From contig NZ_JBHLWN010000076.1 in the NCBI RefSeq assembly GCF_042432825.1, positions 61,965 through 125,964 on the forward strand: a stretch of 64,000 nt of DNA. Direction: 5' to 3'. Positions 8,684-17,410 of the stretch are shown piece by piece (the stretch's first letter is position 1; each line of letters starts with the position of its first letter). The notes under the pieces are model-generated. The model had not been told where the DNA came from. It saw only the letters and a program-made list of their open reading frames with translations, and did no database searches. The translations under genes and the position numbers were made by a program. Source of the stretch: Gordoniibacillus chartarius. Lineage in GTDB: Bacteria > Bacillota > Bacilli > Paenibacillales > NBRC-103111.

Positions 8684-9166
8684 TTATAACGGTTTGATGA
8701 ATCTGTTCATCAGGTTGAGTACAAAGCTGCTCTTCTTCACCATAGCAAATCCAATCGTAAAATGCATGATAAATAATAAGGTGTCCACTTTACTGATGTA
8801 GCCAAGACCCCATAGGTCCATATACATCAGAATTTGAGCTATAAACATAATAAAATCCGGCACCGTGGTAATCACGTAAAGTATCCCTACGACATGAATA
8901 ATCACACCTTTAAGGTGCTCGCTATTCATTCCATCCAGCAGCTGCAACTGGACATTGTTGAAAATCGCGGTTAGCTTTCTGGCCGACACCCATAAGAGGA
9001 TACTAAAGCAAATGAAAACGATGGACGGATACGTCATCCGAATCATTTCATCCGTTTCGAAATAAGTCGCCATGTACCCGTGATACAGTTCTTCAAGCAG
9101 TAAGAGTCCGCGGCCAAATAGTAAAATCGATACGATTCTTAAAGAAAAGTAAGTCATTTGTTTCAT
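8684..9166 (-). CDS. Membrane protein of unknown function, four helices
   Basis: 160 residues with four hydrophobic stretches (about 9-25, 45-64, 86-112 and 125-142) separated by short loops; no conserved catalytic residues recognised. It resembles small DUF2975-type or ComEC-unrelated four-helix membrane proteins of Bacillota but I cannot assign a family. It ends 36 bases before the oxidoreductase gene and may be transcribed with it. Confidence 0.6.
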   Translation of the reverse strand: MKQMTYFSLRIVSILLFGRGLLLLEELYHGYMATYFETDEMIRMTYPSIVFICFSILLWVSARKLTAIFNNVQLQLLDGMNSEHLKGVIIHVVGILYVITTVPDFIMFIAQILMYMDLWGLGYISKVDTLLFIMHFTIGFAMVKKSSFVLNLMNRFIKPL

Positions 9167-9302
9167 GTCATGCTCCCAATTTTGACATTGATGCTGCTAA
9201 ATGCTTACATATTCTCGGTCAAAATGATGAATTCCTGCTATGTTGAACAGCGAGGCTGCATTCAGGTTTCGCGGGTGAAACAATCTCCGCGATCCAGCTC
9301 GG

Positions 9303-9333
9303 AAAATAAAAAAAGAACCGCCGAAGCAGCTCT
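9303..9333 (-). terminator. Terminator of the tRNA operon
   Basis: On the minus strand GAGCTGC-TTCG-GCGGTTC forms a stem (two G-U pairs) followed by TTTTTTTATTTT. It lies 14 bases after the last tRNA gene. Confidence 0.85.
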
Positions 9334-9346
9334 TTCGCGTCTATGA

Positions 9347-9417
9347 AGCGGGTGATGGGAATCGAACCCACGCTACCAGCTTGGAAGGCTGGAGTTCTAC
9401 CATTGAACTACACCCGC
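9347..9417 (-). tRNA. tRNA-Gly (anticodon TCC)
   Basis: Acceptor GCGGGTG/CACCCGC, T-loop GGTTCGATTCC, anticodon loop CTTCCAA. CCA is not encoded. Last gene of the array. Confidence 0.95.
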
Positions 9418-9431
9418 AAATTAATACATAA

Positions 9432-9508
9432 TGGTCGGGACGACACGATTCGAACATGCGACCCCCTGGTCCCAAACCAGGTGCTCTACCAAGCTGAGCT
9501 ACGTCCCG
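9432..9508 (-). tRNA. tRNA-Pro (anticodon TGG)
   Basis: Acceptor CGGGACG/CGTCCCG, anticodon loop TTTGGGA, T-loop TGTTCGAATC; the 3' CCA is encoded. Confidence 0.95.
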
Positions 9509-9528
9509 AAATATGATTTTGAAATGAA

Positions 9529-9605
9529 TGGCGTGCCCTGAGAGATTCGAACTCCCGGCCTTTTGATTCGTAGTCAAACGCTCTATCCGGCTGAGCTAAG
9601 GGCAC
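9529..9605 (-). tRNA. tRNA-Arg (anticodon ACG)
   Basis: Acceptor GTGCCCT/AGGGCAC, anticodon loop CTACGAA, T-loop AGTTCGAATC; CCA encoded. The A34 implies editing to inosine by TadA. Confidence 0.95.
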
Positions 9606-9608
9606 ATA

Positions 9609-9683
9609 TGGAGCGGAAGACGGGAATCGAACCCGCGACCCTCGCCTTGGCAAGGCGATGCTCTACCGCTGAGCCACTTCCGC
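9609..9683 (-). tRNA. tRNA-Gly (anticodon GCC)
   Basis: Acceptor GCGGAAG/CTTCCGC, anticodon loop TTGCCAA, CCA encoded. Second glycine tRNA of the array. Confidence 0.95.
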
Positions 9684-9689
9684 ATATGA

Positions 9690-9773
9690 TGCAGTCGAGA
9701 GGACTCGAACCTCCACGGCTGTTACACCACTAGAACCTGAATCTAGCGCGTCTGCCAATTCCGCCACGACTGC
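9690..9773 (-). tRNA. tRNA-Leu (anticodon CAG)
   Basis: Class II tRNA of 84 bases with a variable arm; acceptor GCAGTCG/CGACTGC, anticodon loop TTCAGGT. CCA is not encoded. Confidence 0.95.
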
Positions 9774-9788
9774 AAACAAAGCAAAGAG

Positions 9789-9861
9789 TGAGCCATGTAG
9801 GACTCGAACCTACGACACCCTGATTAAAAGTCAGGTGCTCTACCGACTGAGCTAATGGCTC
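9789..9861 (-). tRNA. tRNA-Lys (anticodon TTT)
   Basis: Acceptor GAGCCAT/ATGGCTC, anticodon loop CTTTTAA, T-loop GGTTCGAGTCC; CCA not encoded. Confidence 0.95.
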
Positions 9862-9881
9862 GTATATGAACAAAATTTTTG

Positions 9882-9955
9882 TGGCAGGGGCAGCAGGAAT
9901 TGAACCCACACTAACGGTTTTGGAGACCGCTGTTCTACCTTTAAACTATGCCCCT
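9882..9955 (-). tRNA. tRNA-Trp (anticodon CCA)
   Basis: Acceptor AGGGGCA/TGCCCCT, anticodon loop CTCCAAA, T-loop GGTTCAATTCC; 3' GCCA encoded. Confidence 0.95.
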
Positions 9956-9970
9956 TTATTTAGTTGTTGG

Positions 9971-10056
9971 TGGTGGAGGCTGATGGATTCGAACCACCGA
10001 ACTCGTCAGAGAACAGATTTACAGTCTGCTGCGTTTGGCCACTTCGCTAAGCCTCC
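9971..10056 (-). tRNA. tRNA-Tyr (anticodon GTA)
   Basis: Class II tRNA with long variable arm, acceptor GGAGGCT/AGCCTCC, anticodon loop CTGTAAA, CCA encoded. Confidence 0.95.
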
Positions 10057-10062
10057 ATATGG

Positions 10063-10138
10063 TGGTGCCGCCGAGAGGAATTGAACCCCCAACCTACTGA
10101 TTACAAGTCAGTTGCTCTGCCAATTGAGCTACAGCGGC
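10063..10138 (-). tRNA. tRNA-Thr (anticodon TGT)
   Basis: Acceptor GCCGCTG/CGGCGGC, anticodon loop CTTGTAA, T-loop GGTTCAATTCC, CCA encoded. Confidence 0.95.
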
Positions 10139-10141
10139 AAA

Positions 10142-10213
10142 TGACCCGTAGGGGATTCGAACCCCTGTTACCTCCGTGAAAGGGAGGTGTCTTAACCCCT
10201 TGACCAACGGGCC
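10142..10213 (-). tRNA. tRNA-Glu (anticodon TTC)
   Basis: Acceptor GGCCCGT/ACGGGTC (one G-U), anticodon loop CTTTCAC, CCA not encoded. Confidence 0.95.
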
Positions 10214-10223
10214 TTATCATGTA

Positions 10224-10315
10224 TGGCGGAAAGGGTGGGATTCGAACCCACGCACGGGAGTTACCCGCCTAGCTGATTTCGAGTCAGCCCCCTTGGGCCT
10301 CTTGGGTACCTTTCC
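10224..10315 (-). tRNA. tRNA-Ser (anticodon CGA)
   Basis: Class II tRNA of 92 bases, acceptor GGAAAGG/CCTTTCC, anticodon loop CTCGAAA, long variable arm, CCA encoded. First of three serine isoacceptors here. Confidence 0.95.
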
Positions 10316-10323
10316 AATGGCTA

Positions 10324-10411
10324 CGGAGAGAGAGGGATTCGAACCCTCGCACCGCTTACGCAGTCTAACCCCTTAGCAGAGGGTCCCCTTGAGCCACTTG
10401 GGTATCTCTCC
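10324..10411 (-). tRNA. tRNA-Ser (anticodon GCT)
   Basis: Class II tRNA, acceptor GGAGAGA/TCTCTCC, anticodon loop CTGCTAA, reads AGY serine codons; CCA not encoded. Confidence 0.95.
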
Positions 10412-10414
10412 ATC

Positions 10415-10488
10415 TAGCGGCGGAGGGACTCGAACCCACGGCCTCACGGGTATGAACCGTACGCTCTAGCCAGCTGAGCTACGCCGCC
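10415..10488 (-). tRNA. tRNA-Met (anticodon CAT), elongator type
   Basis: Acceptor GGCGGCG pairs with CGCCGCT (G-U at the end), anticodon loop TTCATAC. The body follows the Bacillus elongator Met tRNA rather than the initiator, which has an unpaired first base. CCA not encoded. Confidence 0.9.
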
Positions 10489-10508
10489 ACATGTTGTTTA
10501 TAAAGCGA

Positions 10509-10597
10509 CGGAGAAGGAGGGATTCGAACCCTCGAGACGCTTGTGACGCCTACACGATTTCCAATCGTGCTCCTTCGGCCAGCTCGGACACTTCTCC
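10509..10597 (-). tRNA. tRNA-Ser (anticodon GGA)
   Basis: Class II tRNA of 89 bases, acceptor GGAGAAG/CTTCTCC, anticodon loop TTGGAAA, CCA not encoded. Confidence 0.95.
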
Positions 10598-10616
10598 ATT
10601 CTGAATGTAAAGAGTA

Positions 10617-10692
10617 TGGTGGACGCTGACGGGATCGAACCGCCGACCCTCTGCTTGTAAGGCAGATGCTCTCCCGGCTGAGCTAAGCGTCC
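10617..10692 (-). tRNA. tRNA-Val (anticodon TAC)
   Basis: Acceptor GGACGCT/AGCGTCC, anticodon loop CTTACAA, CCA encoded. Confidence 0.95.
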
Positions 10693-10699
10693 AAAAGAA

Positions 10700-10775
10700 T
10701 GGCTCCCCGAACAGGACTCGAACCTGTGACAACTCGATTAACAGTCGAGTGCTCTACCAACTGAGCTATCAGGGA
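10700..10775 (-). tRNA. tRNA-Asn (anticodon GTT)
   Basis: Acceptor TCCCTGA/TCGGGGA (one G-U pair), anticodon loop CTGTTAA, CCA encoded. Confidence 0.95.
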
Positions 10776-10779
10776 ATAA

Positions 10780-10855
10780 TGGTGGAGCCAAGCGGGATCG
10801 AACCGCTGACCTCCTGCTTGCAAGGCAGGCGCTCTCCCAGCTGAGCTATGGCCCC
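10780..10855 (-). tRNA. tRNA-Ala (anticodon TGC)
   Basis: Acceptor GGGGCCA/TGGCTCC with a G-U pair, anticodon loop CTTGCAA, CCA encoded. Ile-Ala is the pair usually found in rRNA operons. Confidence 0.95.
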
Positions 10856-10872
10856 ATGGAAAAGTATGATGA

Positions 10873-10946
<74 letters not shown>

Positions 10947-11004
10947 TTACAGGTGTAATGAAAGCGGAGAGGTTCGCAGCGCGAACATCCTAGGTAATAA
11001 ATCC

Positions 11005-11034
11005 AGGGTATTGGGATAAGCCCTCGACCTAAGT
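11005..11034 (-). rRNA. Possible remnant of a 23S rRNA 3' end
   Basis: On the minus strand the leader of the tRNA operon reads CTTAGGTCGAGGGCTTATCC, which matches the conserved 3' end of Bacillota 23S rRNA (CTAATCGGTCGAGGGCTTATCC, from memory) over about 16 contiguous bases. No other 23S or 5S sequence is present. Best read as a scar of a former or recombined rRNA operon; chance similarity is not excluded. Confidence 0.45.
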
Positions 11035-11046
11035 GACAGGAACTAC

Positions 11047-11076
11047 ATATTATCATGTATCACTTATTTAAATCAA
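11047..11076 (-). promoter_or_regulatory. SigA-type promoter of the tRNA operon
   Basis: On the minus strand TTGATT (11071-11076), 18 bases, TAATAT (11047-11052). Transcription would start near 11040, just ahead of the 23S-like stretch and the Ile tRNA. Confidence 0.7.
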
Positions 11077-11369
11077 GTGGTTTGTTTTGGAAAAGATCAC
11101 TGTAGTCATAGCAGCTTGCCCACCATCGAAACCGACTTGTTTACGTTGCCGCAGCGACAACGAAAATCAATATATCATTTTGAAGGCGACAATGCAACCG
11201 TATTTTTTTCCATAACAATCGAGTTTGCAAGTAACGCGGCAGCACTCAACCGACTGCCATAGTTTCTCCCCATTGACCCGCCAATACTCGCCTTTCCGCC
11301 ATTGTCAGCGGCATGTGTCAGTTACCAATATTCCCGGCGGGCGTTTCGCGGAGTGCGCAGAATTTATCT
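11077..11369. other. Intergenic region with no recognised gene
   Basis: About 290 bases between the tRNA promoter and the FG-GAP gene. Short frames only; no ribosome sites in front of them, no clear hairpin terminator. Confidence 0.5.
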
Positions 11370-12650
11370 TTAGTTCCCTACAGGTAAGTCAATCTCTCCG
11401 CCCATATAGATCGTAGAGCTGTATAACCGCTTCGTCTGAACTAACGGTCGCGCATCCTCACGCTTGGCCAATGCTTCCTCGCGGCTTGCAAACAAACGGA
11501 CGTACCGGTCATCATGAATGACGACCTGCTCTCTGCCTACTCCCAAAAAATCCGCATGGCCGACATAGCCGTCAACCGGGAATACCGCCACTTCGTTCAT
11601 ATAACCGTCATAGATCGTAGGGAACACGCCGCCTCCCCGCCTGTATGCCAAAATATAGTCGACACCGCTATCGTCCCAACCACGCAGCGTATCGATGATC
11701 GTCAGCCAGCCTTCGGTCTTGCGCTCCTCCTTCCATAGCTCCTTTCCCGTGCAATCCAATAAGAACATGCCGTCCTTCCCTTTCAGGCCCGCTTTCGTAT
11801 CGCCTCGAACGATACGGTCGAGTCCCGCAATCTGCAGCCCCGGCAAGTCGGTCCGGAATTTGCCGAGCGCAACATGCTGGGATTCGATCGAATCCGCGTA
11901 TCGCCACAGCTCCCGGCCTCCCTTGTCCATCATAACCGTCACGCTGCCGCCAATAACGAGTTCCTTCTCGCCATCGCCGTTCACATCCCCGACCCAAATA
12001 CAGTCGGCGTGATCCTCAAGGCCGCGGCAGCTCCACAATACGCGTCCGCGATGATCAAGCAGATCATAGCCTGCCATCACTTCGTCGCGGCCGTCGCCAT
12101 CCAGATCGTACACCCACGGAAAGTGTCCCGGATTGCCTTCATGCGTCCACAGCAGCTCGAACCGATCGTTCAGCGCCCACATCCGGCGATATCTATCCTT
12201 CAGCAAAATATCGCTGGCTCTTTCCTTGCCCGATAAATTGGCGATCACGATACAATCATGCGCGTGCGGGTCCGGCAGCTCATGAGTTTGTTTGACTTGA
12301 CCGGTTAGTCCGTCGATTGCATGGAAGCGCCCGGCCATGACGCACAGCACTTCCAAACGGCCGTCGCCGTCCCAGTCATAGATTTGGGCAGGATAATCCG
12401 AGCCTTGCCCCCCGGCGTTCAGACTCGGCTTTCCCGCCTGCCAAAGCATGCGGCCGTCCAAATCGAATGCCGTGACACACTGTACTTGATGCGGAATATA
12501 CCGGACATCCTGACGGTCGTCCGGTTGAATCATGACAATCTCCAGCCTGCCGTCACCGTCTACATCGCCGAATAACAACTTGCAGCGCGGACCGGCGGCG
12601 CTTGTGTCGATCTTGGCCAAACAAACGGGTACGGATTGGGGCTGACTCAT
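11370..12650 (-). CDS. FG-GAP repeat protein, probably cytoplasmic, PL11-like propeller
   Basis: A 426-residue beta-propeller. Several blades carry calcium-type loops: GDVDGDGRLEIV, DWDGDGRLEVL, DLDGDGRDEVM, GDVNGDGEKELVIGG. Such DxDGDG blades are known in integrin-like FG-GAP proteins and in family 11 rhamnogalacturonan lyases. The start at 12650 (MSQPQSVPV) has GGAGGG 6 bases upstream and gives no signal peptide; the frame extends to 12827 but that part is not protein-like. Its place among pectin genes suggests polysaccharide recognition, but a lyase active site was not identified. It ends the strand before the tRNA array and is insulated upstream by a strong terminator. Confidence 0.75.
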   Translation of the reverse strand: MSQPQSVPVCLAKIDTSAAGPRCKLLFGDVDGDGRLEIVMIQPDDRQDVRYIPHQVQCVTAFDLDGRMLWQAGKPSLNAGGQGSDYPAQIYDWDGDGRLEVLCVMAGRFHAIDGLTGQVKQTHELPDPHAHDCIVIANLSGKERASDILLKDRYRRMWALNDRFELLWTHEGNPGHFPWVYDLDGDGRDEVMAGYDLLDHRGRVLWSCRGLEDHADCIWVGDVNGDGEKELVIGGSVTVMMDKGGRELWRYADSIESQHVALGKFRTDLPGLQIAGLDRIVRGDTKAGLKGKDGMFLLDCTGKELWKEERKTEGWLTIIDTLRGWDDSGVDYILAYRRGGGVFPTIYDGYMNEVAVFPVDGYVGHADFLGVGREQVVIHDDRYVRLFASREEALAKREDARPLVQTKRLYSSTIYMGGEIDLPVGN

Positions 12651-12805
12651 GGTAATCCCTCCAGGTATGCGGGTTGTGAAGCTAGCATACCTGTGCCGGA
12701 GGTTTCCTGCAATTGTACTTTTTTTACCGCGGGGTTTACCGGAGTAAGACTTTATTGAAACATATCGATTTCCGCATTCCGCTGGGGCTAGACCGGATGG
12801 ATGAA

Positions 12806-12851
12806 AGAAAGCCCGCTTTCCGCGCAAGTGTGCGCCGAAAGCGGGCTTTCT
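12806..12851. terminator. Strong bidirectional terminator
   Basis: AGAAAGCCCGCTTTC (12806-12820) pairs with GAAAGCGGGCTTTCT (12837-12851), a 15-bp stem behind the SLH protein gene. Confidence 0.85.
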
Positions 12852-12855
12852 GACG

Positions 12856-15800
12856 TTAATTGAACTCTAAGACACGAAGGATGACTGCGACCGCTTCCGC
12901 CCGAGTGGCATTGGATTGAGGCTTGAAGGCGTTGTCTGGATACCCGGACACGATGCCGAGCGCCACTGCGGCGGCAACAGCCTGACGCGCCCAGGGCGAT
13001 ATGTCGCTTTGGTCCGTGAAAGAAGCAAACTCCCGTGCCGCCTCCGGCCGCAGCGCGTTCACGGCCATTAGAGACATTTCCTCACGGGTGACGAGGTCGT
13101 CTGGCGCAAAATGAGTGTCACCGCGGCCCCGAACGATCCCCTGCGCGTAGGCGGTGGAAACGGCTTGACGGGCCCAATGCTGTTCAATGTCTGCGAACGG
13201 GCTGCCGTCCTGCTCCGGCAGCTCCAAGGCGCGAATGAGCATGGCGGCGAATTCCGCGCGAGTGACCGTGCTGTCGGGCCGGAATGTGCCGTCCGGATAA
13301 CCGGTCGCTGCGTCGAGGTTTGCCAACATAAGGATGCTTTGCTCCGCCCAATGACCGGAAATATCCGTAAAGCTTGACTCAGGCGGCATTGGTTGTGCAG
13401 GTTCCGGTTGCTGCGGCTTCGGTGCCTCCAATGCCGGGACGGCCAAAGCTGCAAATATGGTGAAATGATTGGTCGTGCCGCTAACCGTCCGAGCGGTCTT
13501 ATCAATTGTAATATCGTTTAGAGGCACCCACTCGTTCGACTCTTCGTTCAGCCAGTAAAGGCCGATCTCCATGCCTTCCGCTGGGGCATAGCCTTCACTC
13601 AGCGGCAGCGTGAGCGTAATATCTTTGTTGAATGTACCTTCGACATCCTTCTTCAAATCGAAGACGCCGCCTGCCCATTGCGCGCCCTCAGGCAGCGGCA
13701 AATGGGATGGATCATCGATCTCGGCCGTCATCAGCGTAAATGAACGACTCAATGCTCCGGCGGGAATGCCGATTCGCATTCCTCCGATCATCAGTGTGGC
13801 TCCGTTCGTGCCTATCGAGTTCCTTGTGTACATAAGGCGCCGTTCTTCGTCGTTCGACGAATCTGAGCTGTCCGATCCGCCCGATTCCACCGGCGGCGGA
13901 GCGGATATCCGATACCGGTTCGAAACGGCGTGCGTTACATTACCCGCCGCATCCGCCGCCCGGATATGCAAATACCAATCCCCTACTCCTTCGCTTCTCG
14001 CAATCTTATCCCCGCTCGCGAATGGCGTCCAGCCCGCAGCCGGCGCGGTTGTGTCCGTTGACCACGCATACTGTAGTGTCGAAGCATCCAAACCGCTGCC
14101 GATGCTGCCGTCGGCAGCCGTTACGGTCGTTGCCGCCGTACGGACCGGAATTTCGTTCCCGTTCGGGTTGAAGGAAACGCTCGGCGCCGTCTTATCGATC
14201 CTCACCTCCAGCGGTATCGAAAGTGTGTTGCCGGCCGCATCCGATGCCCGGAACATCAGCGTATGCACGCCTTCTTGTTCCAGAACAAGCGGCACATCGT
14301 TATCGTACTTCTCTGCCGCTCCGCCGTTCCGGGAAACGGTGAGATCCGCAAGGCCGCTCGCCCCTCCCTCGGCGTAGACGCTCACCGTCACACTGAGGTT
14401 CGACCAAGCCCGGTTCGCGTATGCGTCGCCGTTCGCTTTCATCAACATCGGCGTTAAACGCAGGCCGCTGCGGCTGATATTTACCATGCGCCGCTCGGTC
14501 GCCTCATTGCCCGCCGCATCGGCGGCCTTAAACAAGACGGTGTACGCTCCATCCTCTTGAAGCACGATATCCTCCGGCTTGTAATCGCTCCATCTATTGC
14601 CGCCATCGAGCGAATACACGAACGATGCGACGCCGATTTCGTCTTTCGCTTCGGCACGCACGGCTACCGCTTCATTAGTCCATGTACCGTTCCGGTATTC
14701 GCGACCGTTCACTTCCGTCATGCTTACTGTAATCGTCGGTGGAACGACGTCCGGCAGCGGAAGCTCGGACGTATCCACGCCCAAATCGGCGAAGCCGAGC
14801 AGCGGCACGTTAGCTTGATCGAGGACATGGCCAATCAGAGATTCATACGAGACAGTAACCGTCTGCCCGTATTCCACCGCTTCCTCCAAGAAGAAGATCA
14901 GCTTTCTCGTTTGCGGTCCGGTACCGCCGACGCTTCTGATCCCCGCTTCGCTTCCGTCCACCCGAATCGCAAAGCCGGCCCCGTTCGCCGTGCTCACCTC
15001 TTCGTCGAATACAACGATCACGCGATCGGGGTGCGCCGCTTCGATCTCGGCGCCAACGACGGTCGGCGGAGCGGCATCCAGCTCCAGATTGGCCGCAATT
15101 ACCCGCAGGACAGGGTACGTCTTCCCTTCGGTCAAGCGCCATGTTCCGGCGAAATCCCAGCCGGAAGGGTAAACAGCGGGCCGCTTCAGCTCCGAGGTAG
15201 TAAGCGGTACGCCTTTACCGGTATCGTCGGACGCCCCCGTCGTCTCCCGGTTATAGAAGCTGTCGACGACGGTTCCGCTCGGCTTGCTCCCCGCAAGACC
15301 GCCTGCCTCGACGCCGCTGACGGGGCCTACGGCATACGTTTGACGTACAGAGCCGAGTGCCGTGCGACCGACGAGTCCACCGACTTCCTCGTCGCCGTCA
15401 ACCGAGGCGGCGGCGTAAGCATTTTCGATAATGCCGCCATGATTCGTCCCGACCAGACCGCCGACCTGCAGCTCCCCGTATACCGCGCCGGTCACGTACG
15501 AGAGGCTGACATCAGCGCCGCTGGAGACCCGCTGATTGTAACCGACCAGGCCGCCTACGCTGTTGACGCCGTATACCGCACCGGACACATGCGATAAAGC
15601 GAGGGTCGAGCCGTTGCCGTTGAAGCCGATCAGGCCGCCTACGTCTTCGTTTCCGGTTACGGAAACCGACGAAGCCGCGCGTTCCACGGTCCCGCCGTTG
15701 TTGTCTCCGACCAGTGCGCCGACGCGGTTCAAGCCAGTGATGGCGCCGCCGGCCAATTCTATGTTACGAACAACACTGCCAGAGCCTATCATGCCGAACA

Positions 15801-17232
15801 AGCCGGTTCGATCGGCAGCCGGGCGGCGAATCGTTACGTTTCGGATGACGCTGTCCATGCCGTTGAATTCCCCGTCGTAGCTGCCGTTCATCGTACCGAT
15901 AGGCGCAAAGCCGAGGCCCTCGTCTTTACTGGTCGCCCACAGGTCGGATCGGCTGTTGTCGGTGAGAGCGGTACCGAAGTCGATGTCATTCGCTAACGAA
16001 TAATCCGCAGTCAAATCCATCGCCATCAGCTGCAATTGATGCGGCGTCCGGATCGACGCCGACCATTCCGCGCGAAGGAACGGACGCGTCGATCCGTCAA
16101 CCATAAACCAAGCGGCGGTGAAGTCAAGCCCCGGATAGCTCGCTTGCGATAGCGCCTGCGCCGTTGTAAGGCCGGTTCCCGTGCAAATGCCTCCGTAGTC
16201 GTTGTCGAATCCGCAGGCGCTCAGCCTGCCCGTCGTCTCGGCGTCCCAATACAGGTGTTCGTTCGTACCGCCGTTGTTGCTGCCGATCAGCCCGCCGGAA
16301 TAGCCAGCGGGGCCTTCGATGCTGCCTGTAGCGTACGAATGGCCGACGTATCCGAAGTCCGTCATGCCGACGAGACCGCCGACCGCCCCGCTTCCGCTAA
16401 CGTCTCCTGTGGCATACGTCTGACTCACCATCCCGTTCTCGTTGTAACCGATCAGCCCGCCTGCCGGCCGGTCTCCCGCGCTGACATCGCCTTTCGCATA
16501 GGAACGGTAAATTTCTCCGGCGATACTCACGCCCGCCAGACCGCCAACATAACCGGTGCCGCTCACGTTGCCCGTCGCGTACGATTCGCTGATCCCCCCG
16601 TCGTTATACCCGATCAGCCCGCCTCCGTAATACAAGGACGCCGTAACGTCGGCTTCGGCGTAGGAGCGCGTCACCAACGCCTCGATCCCGTTGATCCCAA
16701 GCAGCCCGCCAACGATCCCGCCGGTGCCCTGAAGCTTGCCGGTTACAAACGAATCCTCCACCGTTCCGTTCGAACGACCGGCGATCCCGCCGAGCCACGT
16801 ATGACCGACAATGGACACATCCTTCATACCGAGCCTCTTGACGGCGCCGGTTTCGCCGACCCAACCAAACAAGCCGATATAGTCCTTAGACGGCCGGTTG
16901 ATCGTTAGCCCGCGTATGATATGGCCCGCCCCGTCGAACGTCCCGGTGAATTCGCCCGCATCGACGAAGTCGCCGATCGGCAGGAAGCCTTGGCCGCCGT
17001 CCCACGCTGCCGTCGCCGACGCATCGATGTCAGCCCCTAGCACATAATGGGCGTCCATATCGTCACGGACTGCGTCCAGGTGCTCCAGTGTCATCACTAC
17101 ATAGGGATCGCCTACCGTCCCTTCGCCGGTCATGCCGGCTGCGCCGTAGGCGAACGTGTGACCGGGGAAAACGGCCGCCGCAAGCACAAGAGCAAGAAGA
17201 AAAGAACAAATACGCCTTGTCCGAAAGTTCAT
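12856..17232 (-). CDS. Large secreted S-layer-anchored GLUG-repeat protein
   Basis: A 1458-residue surface protein. Start at 17232 is preferred: GGAAGG lies 10 bases upstream and the protein begins MNFRTRRICSFLLALVLAAA, a signal peptide ending near FAYGA. Two blocks (about 60-370 and 400-700) repeat GLUG-like motifs such as VGGLVGYNQ and GGLIGFNGNGST at 25-40 residue steps, a beta-helical pattern found in adhesins. Then come Ig-like/Big domains (about 720-1130), including two copies of an ADAAGNxxT/S pattern, a ZU5-like region, and three SLH domains at the C-terminus (HWAEQ, HWARQAV, PWARQAV; about 1285-1455) that bind pyruvylated wall polymer. A MalT-like regulator gene lies 178 bases upstream on the same strand. 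Ligand unknown; adhesion or matrix role is inference. Confidence 0.9.
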   Translation of the reverse strand: MNFRTRRICSFLLALVLAAAVFPGHTFAYGAAGMTGEGTVGDPYVVMTLEHLDAVRDDMDAHYVLGADIDASATAAWDGGQGFLPIGDFVDAGEFTGTFDGAGHIIRGLTINRPSKDYIGLFGWVGETGAVKRLGMKDVSIVGHTWLGGIAGRSNGTVEDSFVTGKLQGTGGIVGGLLGINGIEALVTRSYAEADVTASLYYGGGLIGYNDGGISESYATGNVSGTGYVGGLAGVSIAGEIYRSYAKGDVSAGDRPAGGLIGYNENGMVSQTYATGDVSGSGAVGGLVGMTDFGYVGHSYATGSIEGPAGYSGGLIGSNNGGTNEHLYWDAETTGRLSACGFDNDYGGICTGTGLTTAQALSQASYPGLDFTAAWFMVDGSTRPFLRAEWSASIRTPHQLQLMAMDLTADYSLANDIDFGTALTDNSRSDLWATSKDEGLGFAPIGTMNGSYDGEFNGMDSVIRNVTIRRPAADRTGLFGMIGSGSVVRNIELAGGAITGLNRVGALVGDNNGGTVERAASSVSVTGNEDVGGLIGFNGNGSTLALSHVSGAVYGVNSVGGLVGYNQRVSSGADVSLSYVTGAVYGELQVGGLVGTNHGGIIENAYAAASVDGDEEVGGLVGRTALGSVRQTYAVGPVSGVEAGGLAGSKPSGTVVDSFYNRETTGASDDTGKGVPLTTSELKRPAVYPSGWDFAGTWRLTEGKTYPVLRVIAANLELDAAPPTVVGAEIEAAHPDRVIVVFDEEVSTANGAGFAIRVDGSEAGIRSVGGTGPQTRKLIFFLEEAVEYGQTVTVSYESLIGHVLDQANVPLLGFADLGVDTSELPLPDVVPPTITVSMTEVNGREYRNGTWTNEAVAVRAEAKDEIGVASFVYSLDGGNRWSDYKPEDIVLQEDGAYTVLFKAADAAGNEATERRMVNISRSGLRLTPMLMKANGDAYANRAWSNLSVTVSVYAEGGASGLADLTVSRNGGAAEKYDNDVPLVLEQEGVHTLMFRASDAAGNTLSIPLEVRIDKTAPSVSFNPNGNEIPVRTAATTVTAADGSIGSGLDASTLQYAWSTDTTAPAAGWTPFASGDKIARSEGVGDWYLHIRAADAAGNVTHAVSNRYRISAPPPVESGGSDSSDSSNDEERRLMYTRNSIGTNGATLMIGGMRIGIPAGALSRSFTLMTAEIDDPSHLPLPEGAQWAGGVFDLKKDVEGTFNKDITLTLPLSEGYAPAEGMEIGLYWLNEESNEWVPLNDITIDKTARTVSGTTNHFTIFAALAVPALEAPKPQQPEPAQPMPPESSFTDISGHWAEQSILMLANLDAATGYPDGTFRPDSTVTRAEFAAMLIRALELPEQDGSPFADIEQHWARQAVSTAYAQGIVRGRGDTHFAPDDLVTREEMSLMAVNALRPEAAREFASFTDQSDISPWARQAVAAAVALGIVSGYPDNAFKPQSNATRAEAVAVILRVLEFN

Positions 17233-17373
17233 ACTTCGCACACCTTCCGCAGCTTGGATGCAATATTTCGACATACACCCGAAATTATAAAGGAAACCCC
17301 GTCTTCCCGAATCTAACCCCGGTTATAGGTCTGGTTATAGGCGAGCGCCCATGTTTCGGAAACGAAAACGCGA

Positions 17374-17393
17374 GACCCGCCTTCCGGCGGGTC
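17374..17393. terminator. GC-rich hairpin behind the MalT-like gene
   Basis: GACCCGCC-TTCC-GGCGGGTC between the regulator stop and the SLH gene start. The minus-strand side lacks a T-run, so it may attenuate rather than end transcription; a TTTTTCC run follows on the plus strand. Confidence 0.45.
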
Positions 17394-17410
17394 CTGTATG
17401 TTTTTCCAAA

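Noticed and set aside
14557..15597. 346-codon frame antisense to the SLH protein
   Set aside because: Shadow of repetitive GC-rich coding sequence; no ribosome site and no domain.
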